Of a stretch of DNA of 64,000 nucleotides, positions 58,581-64,000 are shown one piece after another. The first letter of the stretch is position 1. The number at the start of each line of letters is the position of its first letter. Below the pieces are notes generated by a model. It was given only the letters and a program-made list of their open reading frames with translations, was not told where the DNA came from and ran no database searches. Source of the DNA: Clostridiales bacterium (GTDB lineage Bacteria > Bacillota > Clostridia > Oscillospirales > Oscillospiraceae); contig SFIY01000006.1 in assembly GCA_004555205.1 (NCBI GenBank), positions 1 through 64,000 of the forward strand. The letters are read 5' to 3'. The position numbers were made by a program, and so were the translations under genes.

Positions 58581-60281
58581 ATGGATTACGCAAAAGAATC
58601 CCTGCGCCTGCACGAACAGTGGCAGGGTAAGATAGAAATTGTCCCCACTGTTTCCGTATCCACAGGGGATGAACTCTCTCTGGCCTATACACCCGGCGTG
58701 GCGCAGCCCTGTCTGGAGATTCAGAAGTCTCCCGACAAAAGCTATCATTTGACCCGGCGGCACAATCTCTGCGCCGTCATCACCGACGGCAGCGCCGTTC
58801 TGGGCTTGGGCGACATCGGCCCCGAGGCAGGCATGCCCGTGATGGAGGGCAAATGCGTGCTGTTCAAAGCCTTCGGCGGCGTGGATGCATTTCCTCTTTG
58901 CGTCAACACCAGAGATGTGGATGCGTTTGTGGATACTGTGTATCGCATCTCCGGCTCCTTTGGCGGCATCAATTTAGAGGACATTGCCGCCCCTCGCTGC
59001 TTTGAGATCGAGCGCCGGCTGAAAGAAAAATGTGACATCCCCGTCTTTCACGACGACCAGCACGGCACCGCCATTGTGGTGGCTGCCGCCCTGCTCAATG
59101 CCCTGAAGGTCACCGGAAAGGAAATGGGCAAGGTGAAAATCGTCATCAACGGCGCCGGCGCTGCCGGCTGCGCCATCGGTAAGCTGCTTATCAAAATGGG
59201 TTTCGGCAGCCTTGTGGCATGTGATGTGGGAGGCATTATCTGCGAGGGTGACGAAGGGTTAAATGCCGGTCAGGCGGAGCTGGCCCGCATATCCAACTCT
59301 GAGCACAGGCATGGCACACTGGCGGATGCGTTGAAGGGGGCCGACGTCTTTGTGGGCGTATCCCGCCCCAAGCTGGTCACCGCCCAAATGGTCAGCACCA
59401 TGAACAACGGCATTGTGTTTGCCATGGCAAATCCCGTTCCCGAAATCATGCCGGATGAGGCCAAGGCCGGCGGCGCCGCAGTGGTAGGTACCGGCCGCAG
59501 CGACTACCCCAACCAGATCAATAATGTACTGGTGTTCCCCGGTATGTTCCGCGGCGCCTTCGATGCACAGGCCAAAGACATCAATGAGGAGATGCAGATC
59601 GCCGCCGCATATGCACTGGCGGGCCTGATCTCCGATGAGGAGTTGTCTGCCGATTACCTTCTCCCCAAGGCCTTTGACCCCCGCGTCGGTCCCGCTGTGG
59701 CCGCCGCCGTGGCAGAAGCCGCCCGCAGATCCGGCGTTTGCCGCCGGGAGAAAAAAAAGCGGTCATATGACCGCTTTTTCTTATTGCAAATTAAGCCGAT
59801 TTTTCAGCATACCATTGGTCAGCAGATAGAAGGCTGCCGCCTGCAGTATGGTCAGCACCGTTATGCCGATCAGTCCCCAGTGTCCCAGCACAAACGGGTC
59901 TGCTTCCTCCCAGTTCGATGCCGCCGCACCGCTTATGCCTGCCACACTGATAATACTCTGGATGATCTGCAGACCGGTCGTGAAGGCGAAATAGAACACC
60001 ACCGACAGCAGGATTTTGTGGTTGGCAAAGCTGTGACCCAGGGCAATGGCTGCGTAAAAAACCAGAATCGACGCCGATACGCCGAACACCGTTGCCAGCA
60101 CCAGTTCGATACTGTAACCTATGATGTCGCCGGTTGTCATCTGCCCCAGCAAAAGACGGAGCTGGTCCCAAATCTCCTGCAAATCGTCTATATGCACCAT
60201 GCGGCACATGGCCAGCGCCACGGCCAACGCATCGGCGATCACCGTGGCCACTGTCCAGACCAAGGTCACGATCAGCTTTGA
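58581..60281 (+). CDS. NAD(P)-dependent malic enzyme with lost stop codon
   Basis: About 390 residues of bacterial malic enzyme are clear: YTPGVAQPCLEI, FHDDQHGTAIVVAAALLNAL, nucleotide fold VINGAGAAGCAIGKLL, NPVPEI and the C-terminal FDPRVGPAVAAAVAEAARRSGV. It oxidises malate to pyruvate and CO2. The expected stop is missing after GVCRRE. The frame passes through the terminator at 59754-59779 and runs about 170 codons antisense to the ABC permease gene, to 60281. The real protein should end near 59750, so a base was probably lost. GGAGGAAGTACG precedes ATG 58581, and fumC is directly upstream. Confidence 0.88.
   Translation: MDYAKESLRLHEQWQGKIEIVPTVSVSTGDELSLAYTPGVAQPCLEIQKSPDKSYHLTRRHNLCAVITDGSAVLGLGDIGPEAGMPVMEGKCVLFKAFGGVDAFPLCVNTRDVDAFVDTVYRISGSFGGINLEDIAAPRCFEIERRLKEKCDIPVFHDDQHGTAIVVAAALLNALKVTGKEMGKVKIVINGAGAAGCAIGKLLIKMGFGSLVACDVGGIICEGDEGLNAGQAELARISNSEHRHGTLADALKGADVFVGVSRPKLVTAQMVSTMNNGIVFAMANPVPEIMPDEAKAGGAAVVGTGRSDYPNQINNVLVFPGMFRGAFDAQAKDINEEMQIAAAYALAGLISDEELSADYLLPKAFDPRVGPAVAAAVAEAARRSGVCRREKKKRSYDRFFLLQIKPIFQHTIGQQIEGCRLQYGQHRYADQSPVSQHKRVCFLPVRCRRTAYACHTDNTLDDLQTGREGEIEHHRQQDFVVGKAVTQGNGCVKNQNRRRYAEHRCQHQFDTVTYDVAGCHLPQQKTELVPNLLQIVYMHHAAHGQRHGQRIGDHRGHCPDQGHDQL
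59754..59780. terminator. Bidirectional terminator between malic enzyme and ABC permease genes
   Basis: A perfect palindrome, AAAAAGCGGTCA with TGACCGCTTTTT, is centred between 59766 and 59767, with A/T runs on each side. It lies between convergent genes. Confidence 0.88.
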
Positions 60282-60590
60282 TGTGATGATTTGATGGGTG
60301 GTCACAGGCAGGGTAAACATCAGGTAACCCTCGTCTGTCATCAGATTTTTGTAGAAGCGGTAGACCATCAGCACTCCCGCCAGCACCGATACGCCGATGA
60401 TGGCAACAATAAAAGCGGTGGTGCTTATGCCGGAAAAGACTTTTACCGGCCACCCGTAGGCAATCCGCTCATCCTCCAGCAGCCTCATGCTCACATGGAA
60501 CAGCCCTGCCGTCACGAACAGCAGCAGGTACAGCGGCAGCAATATGCGTCCGGTGGCGCGGAATTCATGGCGCAGCAATTTACTCAGCAT
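59781..60590 (-). CDS. ABC transporter permease (ABC-2 type)
   Basis: The 269-residue protein has six hydrophobic segments (LLPLYLLLFVTAGLF, TTAFIVAIIGVSVLAGVLMVY, LVWTVATVIADALAVALAM and three more). It pairs with the ATPase encoded just upstream. ATG 60590 overlaps the ATPase gene end by 11 bases; a longer frame inside the ATPase gene was rejected. The substrate is unknown; simple exporters like this often move peptides or antibiotics. Confidence 0.88.
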   Translation of the reverse strand: MLSKLLRHEFRATGRILLPLYLLLFVTAGLFHVSMRLLEDERIAYGWPVKVFSGISTTAFIVAIIGVSVLAGVLMVYRFYKNLMTDEGYLMFTLPVTTHQIITSKLIVTLVWTVATVIADALAVALAMCRMVHIDDLQEIWDQLRLLLGQMTTGDIIGYSIELVLATVFGVSASILVFYAAIALGHSFANHKILLSVVFYFAFTTGLQIIQSIISVAGISGAAASNWEEADPFVLGHWGLIGITVLTILQAAAFYLLTNGMLKNRLNLQ

Positions 60591-61281
60591 AGCGGAACAC
60601 CTCCCGGAACAGTTCATCCACGCTGCTGCCGCGCTCAGCGCGAATCGTCTCCACCGAGGACTGCAGCACGATTTTCCCCTTGTTGATGAAGATCACATCG
60701 TCCAAAACATTCTCCACATCGGCAATCAGGTGCGTGGAGATCACAATGGTGGCCGTTCTCTTGTAGTTATTTAATATCGTGTGCAGAATGTAATCCCGCG
60801 TAGCCGGGTCCACACCGCCGATGGGCTCATCCAGCAGATACAAATCGGCCTTTCGGCTCATCACCAGGATCAACTGCACCTTCTCACGGGTACCCTTGCT
60901 CATCTGCTTGATACGCAGCTTGGGACTGATTTCCAGCGCGGTCAGCATATGCTCGGCTCTGTCGCGGTCAAAATCCTCGTAAAAATCGCAAAACAGGTCC
61001 AAAAGCTGCACCACATTCATCCAGTTGGACAGATAGGTGCGCTCCGGCAGGTAGGATACGATCTTCTTCGTTTCCACGCCCGGCGTCTTGCCGGCAATGG
61101 TGATCGTACCGCTGCCGGGCTGCAGCAACCCGTTGGCCAGCTTCAAAAGCGTGGTCTTTCCGCTGCCGTTGGGGCCGAGTAATCCCACGATCCGGCCCTG
61201 TTCCACCGTCAGGTCCACATGGTCCAGTGCAAGATTACTGCCATAGCTTTTTGTCAATTGTTCGCATTGTAAAATCGGCAT
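60580..61281 (-). CDS. ABC transporter ATP-binding protein
   Basis: The 233-residue ATPase has Walker A GPNGSGKTT, signature region MSKGTREKVQLIL (a degenerate LSGGQ as in the CcmA/YtrB group) and Walker B LYLLDEPIGGVDPATRD. GGGGAGGGGAGATC precedes ATG 61281. It forms a two-gene exporter operon with the permease. Confidence 0.93.
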   Translation of the reverse strand: MPILQCEQLTKSYGSNLALDHVDLTVEQGRIVGLLGPNGSGKTTLLKLANGLLQPGSGTITIAGKTPGVETKKIVSYLPERTYLSNWMNVVQLLDLFCDFYEDFDRDRAEHMLTALEISPKLRIKQMSKGTREKVQLILVMSRKADLYLLDEPIGGVDPATRDYILHTILNNYKRTATIVISTHLIADVENVLDDVIFINKGKIVLQSSVETIRAERGSSVDELFREVFRYAE

Positions 61282-61351
61282 GATCTCCCCTCCCCTGTTT
61301 GTTGTTTCCGTTATCATACACTTTATAGTATGTACTTCCGTTTGTCAACAC

Positions 61352-61386
61352 CGGAAAACCCCACCGCAAAGCGGTGGGGTTTTCCG
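61352..61386 (-). terminator. Terminator of cstA
   Basis: A 16-bp perfect stem, CGGAAAACCCCACCGC (61352-61367) with its complement (61371-61386), and AAA loop, lies 24 bases beyond the cstA stop. Confidence 0.85.
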
Positions 61387-61410
61387 AATTTGAGGAGAAG
61401 GGATGTACAA

Positions 61411-62889
61411 TTACAGCGCCTTGATTTGCGCGTTTTGGCGTTTCTTGCCGCTGACGATAATGACGGCCATGTAAGCGACGCTCAGCACGGCGGCGATGAT
61501 GTAAGCCACATTCCAGGGGCAGTTAAAGCCGATCTTCGCGTTGAAGATGTAGCTCATGGTCACAAAGGCATAGAACACACCGGGAATCAGAGGCATCCAG
61601 GCGAACTTAGCCTTTCCGTTTTCAAACATCCACACAGCGATGCAGGCAAAGGCAAACAGCGCCAGCACCTGGTTGGACCATGCGAAGTAACGCCACAGGA
61701 TAGCGAAGCCCTGTGCATTGGTCTTTGCCCAAACCAGAATGGCAATGACCAGCGCGAACAAAACAGCGGACAGGCCCAAGCGCTTGCCGACCTTGGTCTG
61801 ATCGATGTGGAACATCTCAGCAATGGACAGACGCAGCGCACGCAGCGCCGTATCACCGGAGGTGATAGGCAGAACGATAACGCCCAGCAGCGCGATAAAG
61901 CCGCCCACACTGCCCAGCAGATCCTTGCAGACGATACCGACCGTGCCGGTAGCCAGCGCAGGATTGGCTTCCTGCAGGCCCAGATTGTAAACGCCCATAG
62001 CGGCGGCAGCCCAGACCATAGCGATGAAGCCTTCCAGGATCATCATGTTGTAGAAGGTCATGCGGCCCTGCTTCTCACTCTTGACGGTACGGGAAACCAG
62101 CGCCGTCTGCGTGGAATGGAAGCCGGAGAGGATGCCGCAGGCCACGGTAACGAAGAAGGTGGGGATGAAGTGGTTGGCACCGAAGTAGTCGCCATACCGG
62201 AAGATCAGGCCGCTGTTCCAATCACTCCAGACATTGACCAGAGGATAGCCCTTGATGAGCAATCCGGCAAACACACCCACAGCGGAGAACAGCAAGATAG
62301 CACCGAAGATAGGGTAGATCTTGCCGATGATCGTATCAATGGGGAAGATCGTGGCAATCAGGTAGTAAGCAAAGATCACGCCATAAACGATCCACGTCTT
62401 AGGATCGGTCGCCAGGCCGCTGAAGCCCAGCACCTGCGTTGCGGCAATGTCACCGGGGGTATAGATAAACACCGCGCCGACCAGCAGCAGCATGAAGCAG
62501 ATAAACACGCGATAGATCCAGGTAATCGCCTTGTTGGTATAGCGATTGATCATCTCGGGCATCTGGGTGCCGCCGTCACGCAGGCAGATCATGCCGGAGA
62601 AGTAGTCGTGCATAGCGCCGCCGATCACGTTACCGATCGGAATGGTAATGAACGCAATGGGCCCGAACAGAATACCCTGAATAGGGCCGAGGATGGGGCC
62701 GGTGCCCGCAATGTTCAAAAGATTGATCAGCGAGTTTTTCCAGCCTCTCATGGGAACATAGTCAACACCATCCTGTTTTGCATAGGCCGGCGTCTGACGG
62801 TCGTCAGGACCGAATACCTTTTCACAGAGGCGGCCGTACAGTGCCGCGCCCACGAACAGGATCACAAGACCGATAAAAAATGTTGCCAT
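61411..62889 (-). CDS. cstA: Carbon starvation protein CstA family transporter
   Basis: The 492-residue polytopic protein has about 13 hydrophobic segments and the family core GTGPILGPIQGILFGPIAF, AMHDYFSGMICLRDGG, and PITSGDTALRALRLS. CstA proteins import peptides and pyruvate. The short form seen here is the one without the long E. coli N-terminus. ATG 62889 has GGAAGGAGAG upstream; an upstream in-frame extension of 73 codons lies in the 5' leader. Peptide import suits the peptidase-rich neighbourhood. Confidence 0.93.
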   Translation of the reverse strand: MATFFIGLVILFVGAALYGRLCEKVFGPDDRQTPAYAKQDGVDYVPMRGWKNSLINLLNIAGTGPILGPIQGILFGPIAFITIPIGNVIGGAMHDYFSGMICLRDGGTQMPEMINRYTNKAITWIYRVFICFMLLLVGAVFIYTPGDIAATQVLGFSGLATDPKTWIVYGVIFAYYLIATIFPIDTIIGKIYPIFGAILLFSAVGVFAGLLIKGYPLVNVWSDWNSGLIFRYGDYFGANHFIPTFFVTVACGILSGFHSTQTALVSRTVKSEKQGRMTFYNMMILEGFIAMVWAAAAMGVYNLGLQEANPALATGTVGIVCKDLLGSVGGFIALLGVIVLPITSGDTALRALRLSIAEMFHIDQTKVGKRLGLSAVLFALVIAILVWAKTNAQGFAILWRYFAWSNQVLALFAFACIAVWMFENGKAKFAWMPLIPGVFYAFVTMSYIFNAKIGFNCPWNVAYIIAAVLSVAYMAVIIVSGKKRQNAQIKAL

Positions 62890-63242
62890 AGTGATACTCT
62901 CCTTCCAAAAGATTTTATCGTCAGCGGTGTTTCCGGAACACCGCCAAGTCACGACAATGATTACAAATTGTTTACGCCGTTTTGTTTTTCCGTCAAGAGC
63001 CTCCGCCTGTTTTTTCTCCCTTTCAAAGAGATACTTCCCCATTTTAAACGGCGACACTCTATTGCTGTAATAATTGGTATAATATCTTATTTGCCCAATT
63101 ATTCCCAAGTTTTATTTCATAAATATTAAAACCTTATTTTTTGTTCCTTAAAAAATATGCTCCTAATATAGTCCTGTCGGACGCTGTTTGCAAGACGGAA
63201 TATTCGCCAAAATTCATCATAAAATTTCATGGATGATAACCA
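62890..63242. other. cstA leader and upstream spacer
   Basis: No gene is seen. On the minus strand TTGGGA and TATTAT, 18 bases apart near 63080-63110, could be the cstA promoter, giving a leader of about 170 bases. A hairpin GCGGTGTT (62924-62931) with AACACCGC (62937-62944) lies about 35 bases before the cstA ATG. Confidence 0.4.
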
Positions 63243-63271
63243 TTGACTTTATCAGTTAAAAGTGATAAACT
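63243..63271 (+). promoter_or_regulatory. Promoter ahead of a terminator, possible short RNA
   Basis: TTGACT (63243-63248) and TAAACT (63266-63271) are 17 bases apart. A strong terminator starts only 24 bases downstream, so any transcript would be about 50-60 bases. Confidence 0.5.
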
Positions 63272-63295
63272 TTGCTTGTAAATCTCCCCCCATAC

Positions 63296-63335
63296 AAAAA
63301 GCAGGAAATCGGAGTCCGATTTCCTGCTTTTTTTC
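63296..63335 (+). terminator. Terminator upstream of the cysteine desulfurase gene
   Basis: AAAAAGCAGGAAATCGGA (63296-63313) pairs with the exact complement that follows, then a T-run (TTTTTTTC). No coding gene ends upstream on this strand. Confidence 0.85.
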
Positions 63336-63346
63336 GTTTTTGCCTA

Positions 63347-63375
63347 TTGACACAGTAGGCGTTTTCGCGTATAAT
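63347..63375 (+). promoter_or_regulatory. Consensus promoter of the cysteine desulfurase gene
   Basis: TTGACA (63347-63352) and TATAAT (63370-63375) are 17 bases apart. A dyad ATAATACCTA/TAGGTTATTAT (63371-63400) overlaps the -10 box and start site, the expected place for an Rrf2-type (IscR/CymR) repressor. Confidence 0.85.
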
Positions 63376-63450
63376 ACCTACTACAGAGATAGGTTATTAT
63401 TTTACACATCCATCATCCGGCGACGCACGTCGCAGAAAGAGAGGTTTTTT

Positions 63451-64000
63451 ATGAACATTTACGCCGATCATGCCGCTACCACGCGCATGAGCCAGACCGC
63501 CATTGATGCGATGCTTCCCTATATGTCACAGTGCTACGGCAATCCCTCCAGCCTGCACACCGTGGGCCAGAAGGCCAACGAAGCGCTGACGCAGGCCCGC
63601 GAGCGCATTGCCGCCTGTTTGGGCTGTGACGCCAGAGAGATCACCTTCACCTCCGGCGGCAGCGAAGCGGACAATCAGGCCATTATATCCGCTGCACGCC
63701 TTGGTGAAAAGAAGGGCAAGAAGCATATCATCTCCACGGCCTTTGAGCATCACGCCGTGCTGCATACCTTAAAGAAATTGGAAAAGGAGGGTTTTGCAGT
63801 CACGCTGCTGGATGTGCACGAAAACGGTATGGTTTCGGCCCAACAGGTGGAAGCGGCGATTCGCCCCGACACCTGCCTTGTCACCGTCATGTTCGCCAAT
63901 AACGAGATCGGTTCCGTGCAGCCCATTGCCGAGATCGGCGCCGTGTGCCGCAGTAAGGGCGTCCTGTTTCACACCGATGCCGTGCAGGCGGCAGGTCACC
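63451..64000 (+). CDS. Cysteine desulfurase (NifS/IscS-like), N-terminal part
   Basis: The gene runs off the window; 183 residues are visible. It starts MNIYADHAATTRMSQTAIDAM and has GNPSSLHTVGQ, TFTSGGSEADNQAI and the PLP-contacting FEHHAVL and VMFANNEIG, with the Asp of FHTDAVQAAGH at the edge. It takes sulfur from cysteine for iron-sulfur cluster or tRNA thiolation. GAGAGG precedes ATG 63451. The many iron-sulfur enzymes in this window would need such an activity. Confidence 0.95.
   Translation, partial: MNIYADHAATTRMSQTAIDAMLPYMSQCYGNPSSLHTVGQKANEALTQARERIAACLGCDAREITFTSGGSEADNQAIISAARLGEKKGKKHIISTAFEHHAVLHTLKKLEKEGFAVTLLDVHENGMVSAQQVEAAIRPDTCLVTVMFANNEIGSVQPIAEIGAVCRSKGVLFHTDAVQAAGH

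Noticed and set aside
61330..63129. 599-codon plus-strand frame across cstA
   Set aside because: It is antisense to cstA, the composition is dominated by Gln, His, Asp and Gly, and it has no ribosome site.
1..64000. CRISPR arrays, tRNA or rRNA genes
   Set aside because: No regularly spaced direct repeats, cloverleaf-like segments ending in a TTC-type T-arm, or rRNA-like conserved blocks were noticed on reading either strand.

Overview
The window looks like a chromosome segment of a gut Clostridia bacterium, most likely Oscillospiraceae (Flavonifractor/Lawsonibacter/Oscillibacter relatives). The basis is the rplU-prp-rpmA-obgE order with an L27 that carries a Prp-cleavable N-terminal extension, the two-subunit iron-sulfur serine dehydratase, strong AGGAGG ribosome sites, and mobile-element remnants of the Tn4451 and Tn1549 types. 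No rRNA, tRNA or CRISPR array was seen. The placement is an inference from gene content.

Layout. 1-4.9 kb: ribosomal genes, obgE, a few small genes and serine dehydratase. 4.9-7.2 kb: remnant of a Tn4451-like element whose large serine recombinase has an in-frame internal deletion. 7.2-17.3 kb: an amino-acid catabolic block around an IclR regulator. On the minus strand it has a ferredoxin, three 2-oxoacid:ferredoxin oxidoreductase subunits, an ADP-forming acyl-CoA synthetase, an aminotransferase and RidA. On the plus strand it has a class V PLP enzyme and an M24 peptidase. 17.4-38.4 kb: two minus-strand operons for peptide use. One encodes an oligopeptide ABC importer, a very large M14-type peptidase, an S9 peptidase, a MATE exporter, and M29 and M20 peptidases. 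The other encodes an amidohydrolase, an M18 peptidase, a Gate-domain membrane protein and a second MATE exporter. A GntR regulator sits between them, and both operon promoters carry the same palindrome. 39.2-47.6 kb: an operon of aconitase-like hydratase, NADP isocitrate dehydrogenase and the full citrate lyase set (citD, E, F, C and a citXG fusion).

47.6-57.1 kb: a mosaic of decayed mobile DNA: an IS66 piece with two frameshifts and no transposase, an ImmA/IrrE remnant, and an integrative element with relaxase, MobC, an AbiE toxin-antitoxin pair and conjugative-element DUF proteins. It ends in a deletion that fuses parB to the tail of a giant helicase/methylase gene. 57.2-64 kb: a fumarase gene with a nonsense codon, a malic enzyme gene that has lost its stop codon just before its own terminator, an ABC transporter pair, a CstA peptide/pyruvate transporter, and the start of a cysteine desulfurase.

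Taken together, peptides would be imported by the ABC system (and perhaps CstA) and cut by six or more cytosolic peptidases. The amino acids would then be transaminated or dehydrated. The 2-oxoacids would be oxidised to acyl-CoA with reduction of ferredoxin, and the acyl-CoA used for ATP by the ADP-forming synthetase. The two shared operator candidates (a 25-bp motif at the IclR-flanked promoters and ATTACCATGGTAGC at the GntR-linked promoters) support two dedicated regulons. The C4 branch (fumarase, malic enzyme) appears to be decaying, unless the two lesions are sequence errors.
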